Shown here piece by piece: positions 9,022-17,191 of a stretch of DNA of 62,073 bases. Numbering within the stretch: the stretch's first letter is position 1; every line of letters starts with the position of its first letter. This DNA is from Neisseriaceae bacterium ESL0693 (lineage in GTDB: Bacteria > Pseudomonadota > Gammaproteobacteria > Burkholderiales > Neisseriaceae), in NCBI GenBank assembly GCA_029433475.1, contig JAQTIE010000010.1:1-62073 (forward strand), written 5' to 3'. The position numbers were made by a program, and so were the translations under genes. Under the pieces are notes generated by a model, which ran no database searches, had not been told where the DNA came from, and was given only the letters and a program-made list of their open reading frames with translations.

Positions 9022-9809
9022 ACAGCCGCTATCTTTATTTACATGAAGCGCTGGATCTGGGGCCCATGTGGCTATTGCAACAGGCCAAAGTCGTGCCAGC
9101 GGCCACGCCAGCTCCTGCCGCTGCTCAAAAACCAGCCAGACAGACACTACAGCCGACCCCGCCTGAAACGCAGCCAGCGGCGGCCAGAGTAAAAACTGCT
9201 GTTTCTGCCCCTTCATCGCAACCGACAGTCAACGCACCCGCAATCCCTCCGGCTGTCGAAGCTGTTTTAGCCGCAGCTGCCCCCGTCCCCGCTTTTACTT
9301 TGGTCAGCCTGCCGGATTTATTGCAAAACTGTCAGCGCTGCCCTCTGCATCAGGAACGCAGCCACCCCCTCAGCGGCCATGGCAATCCCGAGCCACGCCT
9401 GATGATCATCAGCCTGAGCCCGTCACCGGAAGACGACAGCCAGCAACAGCTTTTTAGTGGCTCAAGCGGCTTATTACTGCGCAACATGCTGCTGGCGCTG
9501 AATCTGACTGATCAGGACGTTTTTTATACTAGCCAAGTCAAATGCACACCCAACCTGAGCCTGAAAATCAAAGATGAATACCAGACAGCCTGTCTGCCTT
9601 ATCTGCAACAACAAATTCGCCTGATGCAGCCGCAAGCCATTTTGTTATTAGGGCAGCAATTTCATAAACTCGATCAGACACAATTGGCCAGCCAGCTTAA
9701 TCACTGCCCCTACGTCATCATTCCGCATCCTGCCCGTTTACTCAGTCAAAGCCAGCTTAAAGCCAAAGCATGGCAGGCATTACAAACCCTAAAGCAATAT
9801 TTACCTTAA
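9015..9809 (+). CDS. Divergent family-4 uracil-DNA glycosylase-like protein
   Basis: Residues about 100-264 match the family-4 (Fe-S) uracil-DNA glycosylase fold. The four expected cluster cysteines are present at positions 106, 109, 177 and 193, and the C-terminal HPARLL replaces the usual HPSALL. The first active-site motif, normally GEAPG, reads SLSPS (133-137), although the following PEDD keeps the acidic run. Residues 25-95 are an Ala/Pro-rich low-complexity linker. Either the enzyme has altered chemistry or it is a non-catalytic Fe-S DNA-binding protein. It is the third gene of the tsaB-rimI operon. Confidence 0.75.
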   Translation: MLDSRYLYLHEALDLGPMWLLQQAKVVPAATPAPAAAQKPARQTLQPTPPETQPAAARVKTAVSAPSSQPTVNAPAIPPAVEAVLAAAAPVPAFTLVSLPDLLQNCQRCPLHQERSHPLSGHGNPEPRLMIISLSPSPEDDSQQQLFSGSSGLLLRNMLLALNLTDQDVFYTSQVKCTPNLSLKIKDEYQTACLPYLQQQIRLMQPQAILLLGQQFHKLDQTQLASQLNHCPYVIIPHPARLLSQSQLKAKAWQALQTLKQYLP

Positions 9810-10006
9810 TGATTTCATGCCCACGGATTCTCCTGATTGTGTTAAAGTATGAAAGCCAGTCGGGTTATTTCAATCATGGCAAAGCATCATCAGTCATCTG
9901 TAGGTTTATACTGATTGCAACCAGCACCATTAACCCCTGCTGACGCAACAACCCAATAACCAAACCCCTGTTTTTTCCGCTTTTTCAGACAATCTGACTA
10001 TCCGTT

Positions 10007-11980
10007 ATGCACATTTCACTTGGCCCTATCGTTATTATTCTGCTCGTGGCTGTTATGGCCGTGATTTTATGCCGACGTCTGTATATTCCGCTGATGCTGG
10101 GCTATTTAGTGGTGGGCTTCATCGCCGGCCCCGGTTTATTAAATCTGGTACGCCAAAGCAATGGCACCGAATTCATCGGCGAAATCGGCATCACCTTTCT
10201 GATGTTCAGCATCGGACTGGAATTCTCGCTCAGTAAGCTCAAAGCCATGCGTAAGCTCGTGTTCGGGCTGGGCAGCCTGCAAGTCATCATCACCCTGACT
10301 TCCATGTGGCTGTTGCTGGTTATCTTCCGCATCAATATGGTCTGGGCATTCACCCTGGCCGCCGCCATGACCATGTCGTCCACCGCCATCGTCAGCCGCA
10401 TCATGGCCGAAAAAAATGAACTTAACCAGCATCACGGCCACATGGTCATGGGCGTGTTACTCATGCAAGACATCGCCGTGGTGCCGCTGATGATTCTGTT
10501 TCCGTCCATGGCCAGCAGTAGCGAACACATCTGGCTTAGCATTAACCTGGCCTTAGTCAAAATGGTCTGCACCTTATTACTGCTTTTGGTGGTGGGCAGC
10601 AAAATCATGCCGCAATGGTTTCGCCTGATTGCCCGCATCAAATCAGGTGAACTCTTCATGATCAACGTATTACTGGTCACTTTAGGCGTTGCCTATCTGA
10701 CCCAGCTGGCCGGCCTTTCTTTAGCACTTGGCGCCTTTGTGGCCGGTATGCTGATTTCAGAAACTCAATACCGCTTTCAGGTTGAAGATGATATCCGCCC
10801 TTTCCGCGATATCCTGCTGGGCTTTTTCTTTATCACCATCGGCATGAAACTGGACATTCATGTATTACACTCCAGCTGGCGCACCATTTTGCTATTACTG
10901 GCCATGCTGGTGATACTCAAAGCCAGTGTTTTATTTTTCATCAGTCGTTTTTACATGAAAGAAAACCAGACCGACAGTATCAAAACCGCCTTTTATCTGG
11001 CACAAGGCGGAGAGTTCGGCTTTGTCATGCTGGCCATCTGCGGTGCCCTGAAACTGATTTCCGCCCCCTTGGAACAGGCCGCCATTGCCGCCATTTTACT
11101 CTCCATGGTACTGGCACCTTTATTAATCAATCTGGCCAACCTACTGACGCGCAAACTCATCAAACGCAGCTGGGAAGAACAGGCGGTTGATCTGCAAAGC
11201 ATTCTGGTAGAAACCATGAGTAAATCAGACCACATCCTCATCATCGGCTTTGGTCGCTGCGGGCAAAGCGTGGCGCGGATATTACAACAGGAACAAATCC
11301 CCTATTACGCCCTGGATTTAGATGCCGAACGCGTTGCCACCGCTAAAAGTGCCGGCGAACCAGTCACCTTTGGCGATGCCAAACGGCGCGAAGTATTACA
11401 AGCCGCCGGCCTCAAACGTGCCCAGATGGTATTAATCACCATTCATAACATGGACGAAAGTAAACACATTCTCAACAACATCATCATGCAAACCCCCACC
11501 ATGCCCGTGATCGTACGTGTTACCGAAGACCATTTTATTCAGGATTTTATCGACATGGGCGCCGATAATATTGTTTCAGATGAAAAAGAATCCAGTTTAT
11601 TGCTGGCCGGTCAGGCACTAATGGGCACTGGCAAACCCTTTGGACAAGTTTTTCAGATCATGCGCCGCGTGCGCCGCAACCATTATCAGGCGCTGGAAGG
11701 CTTATTTGCCGGCAGCGATGACAATCCGGCCGGACTGAACAGCCATTTTTACCGCTATGCCTTTACTTTGCCACCCGATGCCTACCTGATCGGCAAAGGC
11801 ATACAAGATCTGCCATTGGAAAAACTCAAAATCAAATTACTCGCCGTGCGCCGCAATGCCCATCAATTACGCGAGTTTGAAGACGGCTTCTGCTTTAAAC
11901 AGCAAGATACCCTGGTATTACTCGGCTTACGAGAAAAAATTATTTTATTTGAAAACTGGTCACTACAAGGCGGAGATTAA
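10007..11980 (+). CDS. Kef-type monovalent cation/proton antiporter (CPA2 family)
   Basis: This 657-residue inner-membrane protein has about 12 membrane helices in residues 1-380 (Na/H exchanger fold with AQGGEFGFVML), a TrkA-N nucleotide-binding domain from about residue 405 (GFGRCGQSVA) and a TrkA-C domain at the end. The arrangement is that of KefB/KefC glutathione-gated potassium efflux systems and YbaL-like antiporters. No KefF or KefG ancillary oxidoreductase gene is adjacent, so glutathione gating is not assured. It is probably a single-gene unit. Confidence 0.88.
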   Translation: MHISLGPIVIILLVAVMAVILCRRLYIPLMLGYLVVGFIAGPGLLNLVRQSNGTEFIGEIGITFLMFSIGLEFSLSKLKAMRKLVFGLGSLQVIITLTSMWLLLVIFRINMVWAFTLAAAMTMSSTAIVSRIMAEKNELNQHHGHMVMGVLLMQDIAVVPLMILFPSMASSSEHIWLSINLALVKMVCTLLLLLVVGSKIMPQWFRLIARIKSGELFMINVLLVTLGVAYLTQLAGLSLALGAFVAGMLISETQYRFQVEDDIRPFRDILLGFFFITIGMKLDIHVLHSSWRTILLLLAMLVILKASVLFFISRFYMKENQTDSIKTAFYLAQGGEFGFVMLAICGALKLISAPLEQAAIAAILLSMVLAPLLINLANLLTRKLIKRSWEEQAVDLQSILVETMSKSDHILIIGFGRCGQSVARILQQEQIPYYALDLDAERVATAKSAGEPVTFGDAKRREVLQAAGLKRAQMVLITIHNMDESKHILNNIIMQTPTMPVIVRVTEDHFIQDFIDMGADNIVSDEKESSLLLAGQALMGTGKPFGQVFQIMRRVRRNHYQALEGLFAGSDDNPAGLNSHFYRYAFTLPPDAYLIGKGIQDLPLEKLKIKLLAVRRNAHQLREFEDGFCFKQQDTLVLLGLREKIILFENWSLQGGD

Positions 11981-12043
11981 ATTTTTGTTGCCAGCCTCTT
12001 GTCACTGATCGGTAGATCTGGTTTAATAGCGTCTTTCCCAAAC

Positions 12044-12119
12044 GGGTGATTAGCTCAGTTGGTAGAGCGTCTGCCTTACAAGCAGAATGTCGGCGGTTCG
12101 ACTCCGTCATCACCCACCA
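12044..12119 (+). tRNA. tRNA-Val (TAC)
   Basis: A full cloverleaf with acceptor GGGTGAT/ATCACCC, anticodon loop CTTACAA (anticodon TAC) and T-loop TTCGACT. The 3' CCA is encoded. It is followed 33 bases later by tRNA-Asp, and both probably end at the terminator at 12234-12264. Confidence 0.96.
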
Positions 12120-12152
12120 GTTTTCTGTTTTATGCATTAGCGTGAAACACGC

Positions 12153-12229
12153 GCGGTGGTAGCTCAGTTGGTTAGAGTACCGGCCTGTCACGCCGGGGGT
12201 CGCGGGTTCGAGCCCCGTCCGCCGCGCCA
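12153..12229 (+). tRNA. tRNA-Asp (GTC)
   Basis: Acceptor GCGGTGG pairs with CCGCCGC (one T-G pair). The anticodon loop contains GTC, the discriminator is G and CCA is encoded. This tRNA is the substrate of the gluQ product encoded about 4 kb upstream. Confidence 0.96.
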
Positions 12230-12233
12230 AAAT

Positions 12234-12264
12234 AAAAAGCACAGTTTAAATACTGTGCTTTTTT
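12234..12264 (+). terminator. Terminator of the tRNA-Val/tRNA-Asp unit
   Basis: AGCACAGT (12238-12245) pairs with ACTGTGCT (12252-12259) and is followed by a run of T. Upstream A residues extend the stem. It begins five bases after the tRNA-Asp CCA. Confidence 0.88.
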
Positions 12265-12629
12265 GCATTCAGCTTAAATAAATAACAACACCTGTTATTC
12301 AGGCCAGTCCATATAACCCTTAGTCAGCATCAACCCTCTGCTAACCCATGCATAAACCCTCTTACTGTCTGCCAGCATCATATTGATACTTTTGCCTCAT
12401 TCACTTTAATACCATAAAACAGACTATTGCCATTTCTAAACACAACTCTGACTACCTGAATCCATCCATTGACATCAGCATAAAAAAGCGGCAATATCAG
12501 ATTACTGCATTGACATTCAATAGTATGAGCAGATTGTTATCATCAGACAGACAATTCGACTTCAGTTTTTCTGGACAGTATTTTTATGTCTGTTTCCCAT
12601 GCCATTAATACAGCTTTTATGGCTTTATG

Positions 12630-12702
12630 GTGGACAATGGCGAGGAGGCTTTACGCCTACTGGTTCTGGTTGCCAGTCTGCTAACCTTGCCATTTGTCTG
12701 CC
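12630..12702 (+). ncRNA. C4-antisense-RNA-like element, copy 1
   Basis: An outer stem (AATGGCGAGG at 12636-12645 with CCTTGCCATT at 12685-12694, extended by GTGGAC with GTCTGC) encloses hairpin 1 (AGGC/GCCT) and hairpin 2 (ACTGG/CCAGT). One outer-stem pair is A-T here where copies 2-5 have G-C, so both sides changed together. The layout matches the C4 / P4 CI family of phage antisense RNAs. Transcription is inferred. Confidence 0.55.
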
Positions 12703-12755
12703 TCCACCGTAATATTTTTATTGCCTGCTGCCCGGTCATTAATACAACTTTCCAT

Positions 12756-12830
12756 GGCAGACAATGGCAGGGAGGCCTTGTGCCTACTGGTTTCTTTGTG
12801 CCAGTCTTCTAATCCTGCCACCTGTCTGCC
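12756..12830 (+). ncRNA. C4-antisense-RNA-like element, copy 2
   Basis: Same fold as copy 1. The outermost stem here is GGCAGAC with GTCTGCC, fully Watson-Crick. Copies 4 and 6 use GTGGAC with ATCCAC or GTCCAC, which is again a paired change. The hairpin 2 loop is TTTCTTTGTG, different from the other copies, as expected if loops carry target specificity. The decayed leader follows this copy. Confidence 0.55.
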
Positions 12831-13017
12831 TGCCCTCACCCTTGTCTGAAAGCAATTAAGAGCAATTTAACCCAGACGAAAGATATTATTATGGCTGCAA
12901 TCCGCCAGTATGTTTACCCCCTATCCTGACGCATATCATTATGTGCTTATTCTCTGCCAGGTTTCAGACCTTTGTTTTTAATCATTGGCTGGTTTTCGCC
13001 ACTGCCAGAAATGCCGC

Positions 13018-13056
13018 ATAAAAACCTATGCCGCAAATCAGAAAATCACTATATAA
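13018..13056 (+). pseudogene. Decayed third paralogue of the small-protein genes
   Basis: The DNA aligns with the starts of the two intact small genes at 14134 and 15260. The context TGCCGCAT is kept, but the start codon has become ATA and the GGAGG ribosome binding site has become GAAA. Reading on gives KTYAANQKITI and then TAA, to be compared with MKTFAVNHELLA and MKTYPVDYNLLA. The rest of the gene is lost. Confidence 0.6.
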
Positions 13057-13402
13057 CCACAACACAATCTAACCTCATACAAGCAGCTTAGCTACCGATT
13101 GATCAGACAGAAGACCGATTGAATATATTAAAGCTGGAAAAAATAAGGATCAAAGAATTTATTAAGCATAAATTAAAAACAGGTCATTGCCATTTTTGAT
13201 AATGATCTGCTTTTTAACCTCACAACACCAATCTACCTGAATCCATACATTGACATCAGCATAAAAAAGCGGCAATATCAGATTACTGCATTGACATTCA
13301 ATAGTATGAGCAGATTGTTACCATCAGGTAGACAAGCTGCCTTCAGTTTTTCTGAGTGGTATTTTTATGTCTGTTTCCCATGCCATTAATACATCTTTCT
13401 AT

Positions 13403-13477
13403 GGTAGACAATGGCAGGGAGGTCTTGTGGCCTACTGGTTCGTTGTGCCAGTCTTTCAACCCTGCCATTTGTCTGCC
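13403..13477 (+). ncRNA. C4-antisense-RNA-like element, copy 3
   Basis: Outer stem AATGGCAGGG with CCCTGCCATT, hairpin 2 ACTGG/CCAGT with loop TTCGTTGTG (identical to copy 5). Hairpin 1 is altered (AGGT...GCCT), so it is partly weakened in this copy. It lies in the first tandem unit of module B. Confidence 0.55.
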
Positions 13478-13642
13478 CTCACCCTTGACATCAACACCAA
13501 AAACCTGCAATATCACGCCACCACGTTCAATAGCGTGGGCAGTTTTGAAAGACTGTAAGAACACGGCAGACAAGCCGCCTTTAATTCCCTTTTGGGTGGT
13601 ATTTTTATGTCTGTTTCCCATGCCATTAATACACTTTTCTAT

Positions 13643-13716
13643 GGTGGACAATGGCAGGGAGGCCTTGCGCCTGCTGGTTCGTGTTGCCAGTCTTTCAACC
13701 CTGCCATTTATCCACC
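13643..13716 (+). ncRNA. C4-antisense-RNA-like element, copy 4
   Basis: Outer stem AATGGCAGGG with CCCTGCCATT, and distal stem GTGGA with TCCAC (Watson-Crick, where copies 3 and 5 have TCTGC and use G-T pairs). Hairpin 1 AGGC/GCCT; hairpin 2 CTGG/CCAG with loop TTCGTGTTG. Second unit of module B. Confidence 0.55.
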
Positions 13717-13881
13717 CTCACCCTTGACATCAACACCAAAAACCTGCAATATCACGCCACCACGTTCAATAGCGTGGGCAGTTTTGAAAGACTGATATAC
13801 AACGGCAGACAAGCCGCCTTAATTCCTTTTTGGGGCGGCTATTTTATGTCTGTTCCCCATGTCATTAATACCTCTTTCTAT

Positions 13882-13955
13882 GGTGGACAATGGCAGGGAG
13901 GCCTTGCGCCTACTGGTTCGTTGTGCCAGTCTTTCAACCCTGCCATTTGTCTGCC
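13882..13955 (+). ncRNA. C4-antisense-RNA-like element, copy 5 (with complementary target downstream)
   Basis: Outer stem 13889-13898 with 13938-13947; hairpin 1 arms 13899-13902 and 13908-13911; hairpin 2 arms ACTGG 13912-13916 and CCAGT 13926-13930. The hairpin 2 loop TTCGTTGTG (13917-13925) is perfectly complementary over nine bases to CACAACGAA at 13996-14004, in the leader of the small gene at 14134. C4 RNAs act by exactly such loop-to-leader pairing. No expression data are available here. Confidence 0.6.
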
Positions 13956-13995
13956 CTCATCATTGTTTGAAAGCAATGTAAGGGTATTTTAAGAC

Positions 13996-14028
13996 CACAA
14001 CGAAAGATATCATGATGATTATATCTTT
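13996..14028 (+). promoter_or_regulatory. Leader target and adjacent hairpin before the first small gene
   Basis: CACAACGAA (13996-14004) is the complement of the copy 3 and copy 5 hairpin 2 loops. It runs into a perfect 8-bp inverted repeat, AAAGATAT (14003-14010) and ATATCTTT (14021-14028). The related leader of module C keeps ACGAAAGATAT without the 8-bp repeat. This is a plausible switch region 130 to 106 bases before the start codon. Confidence 0.5.
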
Positions 14029-14133
14029 ATGCCTCATCAAAGCGCATTCCCTGCGTTTACTCCTCACTCAAACGCTCGTCTCTGAATTCAATCATTGCCA
14101 GACATTTTGTCGCAAGAATTTCGGAGGTGTCGC

Positions 14134-14388
14134 ATGAAAACCTACCCTGTTGACTATAATCTATTAGCCTCTTCTGCTGACACATTGCTGGTTTTTGATT
14201 ATTTCAGCCAGCATGTGGAAATCATCGCTGAGGTGATAGAAGCATTAACCAAGCCGGAAGATGTGTTAGTTAAAAGACTGGCCGATATGCTGATACAAAT
14301 GGCTACCCAAGTACAAAATTGTGAAAGTGGTCGATTGGCGGCTAATTTGTGTACAGTGTTTGATGGTGGCGAAGAAATCAAACAATAA
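14134..14388 (+). CDS. Small helical protein of unknown family, paralogue 1
   Basis: This 84-residue protein starts MKTYPVDYNLLA. The ATG at 14134 is chosen over an upstream in-frame ATG (14095) because CGGAGGTG lies six bases before it and the same context precedes the paralogue. It is soluble, acidic and predicted mostly helical, with no signal peptide or membrane segment. Conserved features shared with the 15260 gene are RLADML, QNC near residue 67 and L-C-V-DA/DG near the end. I do not recognise the family. Position behind C4-like elements suggests antisense control, and in phages such targets are Icd/Ash-type host-inhibiting proteins, but no similarity to them is evident. Confidence 0.8.
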   Translation: MKTYPVDYNLLASSADTLLVFDYFSQHVEIIAEVIEALTKPEDVLVKRLADMLIQMATQVQNCESGRLAANLCTVFDGGEEIKQ

Positions 14389-15259
14389 AGATTAAACACC
14401 CATCTTTCCCGCTTGCGTTATTTAACCGTATCACAAGCGGATTCAAAACCACTGTTTAGTAACAATATACACCCATACATAATATATTATTTTTATCATA
14501 TCTTTTGGTTTTGCATAATTATGCTAAATCAAAACCGGGCAGTTTTATATTTACACCAGCAGTAAGCTTTATTAATTTCAATAATATTTCATTAGTAATT
14601 TCATAAAAATAAATGGTTCATACCACAACAGAAACAGTTTATTGTCATTTAAATAACAATCTATTGTTATTGCACTAATTTAAATTACTGTACTATATCA
14701 AAAACCACCCATCCATAAAAATTCAGCCATTGATACCAGCATCAAAAACGGCAACATCACGCCATCACGTTCAAAGCGTGAGCAGCTTTAGAAGGTTGCT
14801 GCACAAAGACAAGTAAGCCGCCTTATCTTTTGATCTGGGCGGTATTTTATGCTTATAATCCATGTCATTGATCTAATTTCCATGGTGGACAGTGGCAGAG
14901 AGGCCTTGCGCCTGCTGGTTCTTCGTTTGGCCAGTCTGTCAACTCTGCCATTTGTCCACTCTCACTCTTGACATCAGCATCAAAAAACGGCAATATTACG
15001 TCACACGTTCAATAGCGTGGGCAGTTTTGAAAGACTGTTAAAGTACGGCAGACAGGCCGCCTTAACTCCCTTTTGAGTGGTATTTTTATGTCTGTTTCCC
15101 ATGCCATTAATACACCTTTCTTAAGATCAGTACGAAAGATATTATTATGGCTCTAATCTGTCAGGCATTTTCACGCCTTAGCCTAGCGCATTTGATGCGT
15201 TTACTCTCCAATACATTAAATAATCATCATAGACTTGATGCCACCTTCGGAGGTGCCGC
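14389..15259 (+). repeat. Module C of the repeat island
   Basis: After an AT-rich spacer (14400-14700) the unit restarts with TTGATA at 14730, the GCCGCC/GGCGGT hairpin and one C4-like element (14885-14959). A second unit begins with TTGACA at 14968 and is cut short at about 15120, just where its own C4-like element should begin. A leader follows with TACGAAAGATATTATTATGG (about 15130-15149) and AGCGCAT then GCGTTTACTC, both also present in the module B leader. Confidence 0.65.
14885..14959 (+). ncRNA. C4-antisense-RNA-like element, copy 6
   Basis: This copy has the longest stem: GTGGACAGTGGCAGAG pairs with the 17 bases from CTCTGCC to GTCCAC, giving 16 pairs with a single bulged T. One pair is A-T where copies 1-5 have G-C, a change on both strands. 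Hairpin 1 is AGGC/GCCT. Hairpin 2 is CTGG/CCAG with loop TTCTTCGTTTG, whose TTCGT can pair with ACGAA in the module C leader. Confidence 0.58.
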
Positions 15260-15526
15260 ATGAAGACCTTTGCTGTCAATCATGAATTACTGGCGCCGGT
15301 TGCCGATGCTTTGCTTAAACTGGATCGCTTTAGCTGGTATGCAGACGTGCTGGCAGCAAGTATGAAATACTGTGCGCAACAGCAGAATTATTTTTTAATC
15401 GAACGGTTGGCCGATATGCTTGAAGAGCTGGCCGGCGAAGCGCAGAATTGTCAGGCGGCGTATTTGTCGGCTGATCTGTGTTGTGTGCTTGATGCCGATA
15501 CCGGCCTTAATCCATTAAATGGATAA
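15260..15526 (+). CDS. Small helical protein of unknown family, paralogue 2
   Basis: This 88-residue protein starts MKTFAVNHELLA and is clearly related to the product at 14134 over its whole length (shared MKT, RLADML, QNC, ADLCCVLDA). The ribosome binding site and start context TTCGGAGGTGCCGCATG is almost identical to that of the paralogue. It has no signal or membrane segment and is acidic. A strong terminator follows. The divergence between the two proteins, much greater than that of their leaders, suggests they may have different partners or targets. Function unknown. Confidence 0.82.
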   Translation: MKTFAVNHELLAPVADALLKLDRFSWYADVLAASMKYCAQQQNYFLIERLADMLEELAGEAQNCQAAYLSADLCCVLDADTGLNPLNG

Positions 15527-15539
15527 CTGCAAAAATACC

Positions 15540-15572
15540 ATCGCGGCCATTTCTGGCCGCGGTTTATTTATG
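15540..15572 (+). terminator. Terminator after small-protein paralogue 2
   Basis: CGCGGCCA (15542-15549) and TGGCCGCG (15554-15561) form a perfect GC-rich stem with a 4-base loop, followed by GTTTATTTAT. It starts 14 bases after the stop codon. Confidence 0.9.
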
Positions 15573-15755
15573 GCTGCATCATCTCTTAATAATGGATTAG
15601 TGGCAGATAAACATTATTGCGGATATGACTTTAAAGCATGTGCAATCATGGTATTTTAACCGGCTAAATAATTCAGCCATAAACCGTAAATCAGAAATCC
15701 GCTCATTTCAGGCGCGATCTGGCCGGTTATTGCTCAATCATCAGGTATCACAAGG

Positions 15756-16442
15756 TTACATTGGTGGCATTTTGTCATTCACCAGGGGCACAAACAGCGC
15801 TTGCTGAACACAGGTTTCACGAAAACCACTGGGTGTTTTATCAATCACCCATAAAAACTGGGCGTTGCCATCGTCCAGAGGTAAAACCATGCGGCCGCCG
15901 ATGGCCAGTTGTTGCAAGAGCGCAACCGGTACTTCTCTGGGGGCGGCAGTAACAATGATGCTGTTAAACGGTGCCTGCTGTTCCAGCCCCAGATAGCCAT
16001 CACCACAGATCAGACGGGCAAAGGTGGGCAGCCCGATGGCGCGCAGGTTTTTTTTGGCGCGTTCACATAAGGGGCGCAGGCGTTCGATGGAAAAAAGATC
16101 ATGCAGTCCGGCAGCCTGCAATACCGCAGTCTGGTAGCCGCAGCCGGTGCCGATTTCAAGGGTACGCCCGCACTGTGCCGCAGTCCGGTCGGCCATTAAC
16201 AGCTGTGTCATGACGGCTACGGTATAAGGCTGGGAGATGGTTTGCCCTAATCCCAGCGGCAAAGACATGTCATCATAGGCACGTGAGCGCAAAGCCTCTT
16301 CAATAAACAGATGGCGCGGTATACTGGTCATGGCAAGCAAAACTTCCTGACGGCTAATGCCCATCTGCTGCAATCGCTCTACCATGCGGTTGCGTCTTAA
16401 TTCATAGCCGCTCCAGTACCGGCTTGAATCCTGCCCTTTCAC
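15756..16442 (-). CDS. pcm: Protein-L-isoaspartate O-methyltransferase
   Basis: This 228-residue class I methyltransferase has motif I as [16 protein letters not shown] and the family segment [12 protein letters not shown]. It repairs isoaspartyl residues by methylation from S-adenosylmethionine. Its ATG overlaps the surE stop by four bases, so the surE-pcm order known from enterobacteria is preserved. The length is typical. Confidence 0.94.
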   Translation of the reverse strand: MKGQDSSRYWSGYELRRNRMVERLQQMGISRQEVLLAMTSIPRHLFIEEALRSRAYDDMSLPLGLGQTISQPYTVAVMTQLLMADRTAAQCGRTLEIGTGCGYQTAVLQAAGLHDLFSIERLRPLCERAKKNLRAIGLPTFARLICGDGYLGLEQQAPFNSIIVTAAPREVPVALLQQLAIGGRMVLPLDDGNAQFLWVIDKTPSGFRETCVQQALFVPLVNDKMPPM

Positions 16443-17191
16443 AATGTGATGTCCTGCCAGTATTCGCCCACGGCCATAAGTTGCTTGTGGTGGGTTAAGT
16501 CGGTAGACAACGGAGTGATGGTGACATAGCCAGCTGCGTTGTCACTAAAATCAGTGTCGTGGGTTTGTTTGTCTGGCTGGCCGATACCGCCAATCCAGTA
16601 TAATTCGGCGCCATAAGGGTGCACTGCCGGTAATACACATTGCTCATGAAAACGGCGCCCCAGCCGGCTGATGCGGCAACCTTGAAGATTGTCTGGTGTA
16701 ACAGCCGGAATATTGACATTCCATAATATGGGTTCGGGCGGCAGCTCATTAACCAGGCGTTGCAATAAGGTAGTAACGGCTTTTTCAGCGGTATCCCAGT
16801 ATTGCCCTGTACGATCATTCAATGAAAACGCTACGGCGGGTATGCCCATCAGATAGGCTTCGGTAGCTGCGGCTACGGTACCGGAATACAGGACGTCATC
16901 GCCCATGTTGGCACCATCATTGATGCCGGAGAGTACCAGATCGGGTTTAAAATCAGTCTGGGTATGTAAAGCGATATGAATACAATCGGTGGGGGTGCCG
17001 TTGACAAAATAAAAGCCGTTGTCCGCCTGATGAATATTCAGCGGCCGATCGAGGGTAAGTGAATTACTGGCACCACTGCGATTATTCTGGGGCGCTACTA
17101 CGCGCACCTGACCGAAATTTGCGGCGATTTTAGCCAGTAAAGCAATGCCTTTGGCCAGATAACCATCATCATTACAGATTAAAATATTCAT
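16439..17191 (-). CDS. surE: 5'/3'-nucleotidase (survival protein SurE)
   Basis: This 250-residue protein shows the SurE metal-site N-terminus ILICNDDGY, the NNRSGASNS loop, GTPTDC and the [19 protein letters not shown] signature. The family dephosphorylates nucleoside monophosphates. It is the first gene of the surE-pcm pair. Confidence 0.95.
   Translation of the reverse strand: MNILICNDDGYLAKGIALLAKIAANFGQVRVVAPQNNRSGASNSLTLDRPLNIHQADNGFYFVNGTPTDCIHIALHTQTDFKPDLVLSGINDGANMGDDVLYSGTVAAATEAYLMGIPAVAFSLNDRTGQYWDTAEKAVTTLLQRLVNELPPEPILWNVNIPAVTPDNLQGCRISRLGRRFHEQCVLPAVHPYGAELYWIGGIGQPDKQTHDTDFSDNAAGYVTITPLSTDLTHHKQLMAVGEYWQDITL

Larger units (their letters stand above)
12469..13060 (+). repeat. 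Module A of the repeat island: two RNA-like elements, leader, decayed small gene
   Basis: This stretch has no intact gene. It opens with TTGACA and a segment nearly identical to 13250-13350, then carries two structured elements (12630-12702 and 12756-12830). A leader follows, containing ACGAAAGATATTATTATGG at about 12877-12895. It ends in a remnant related to the two small genes downstream (13018-13056). The order matches the other two modules, so the island looks like three copies of one transcription unit. Confidence 0.65.
13250..13963 (+). repeat. Three tandem repeats of about 235-240 bp (module B)
   Basis: TTGACA landmarks at 13250, 13485 and 13724 mark three near-identical units. Each holds in order: TTGACA (possible -35); a hairpin around CACG/CGTG; a second hairpin around GCCGCC and GGCGGC or GGTGGT followed by a T-tract; a segment reading TGTCTGTTTCCCATGCCATT; and one C4-like element. 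Units 2 and 3 are the most alike, so duplication is recent. The units lack the short-repeat/spacer pattern of CRISPR. Confidence 0.85.

Noticed and set aside
13250-13963. Tandem repeats considered as a CRISPR array
   Set aside because: Units are 235-240 bp and near-identical throughout, with no short repeats alternating with unique spacers and no cas genes.
12627-13992. Overlapping open frames reading MVDNGREALRLLVRVAS and similar inside the repeats
   Set aside because: They recur because the RNA-like element is repeated, have no ribosome binding sites and resemble the Ash-type ORFs often annotated over C4/CI RNAs. I treat the RNA structure as the selected feature.
15625-15807. 60-codon plus-strand frame between paralogue 2 and pcm
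   Set aside because: It overlaps the 3' end of pcm, has no ribosome binding site and shows no recognisable composition.
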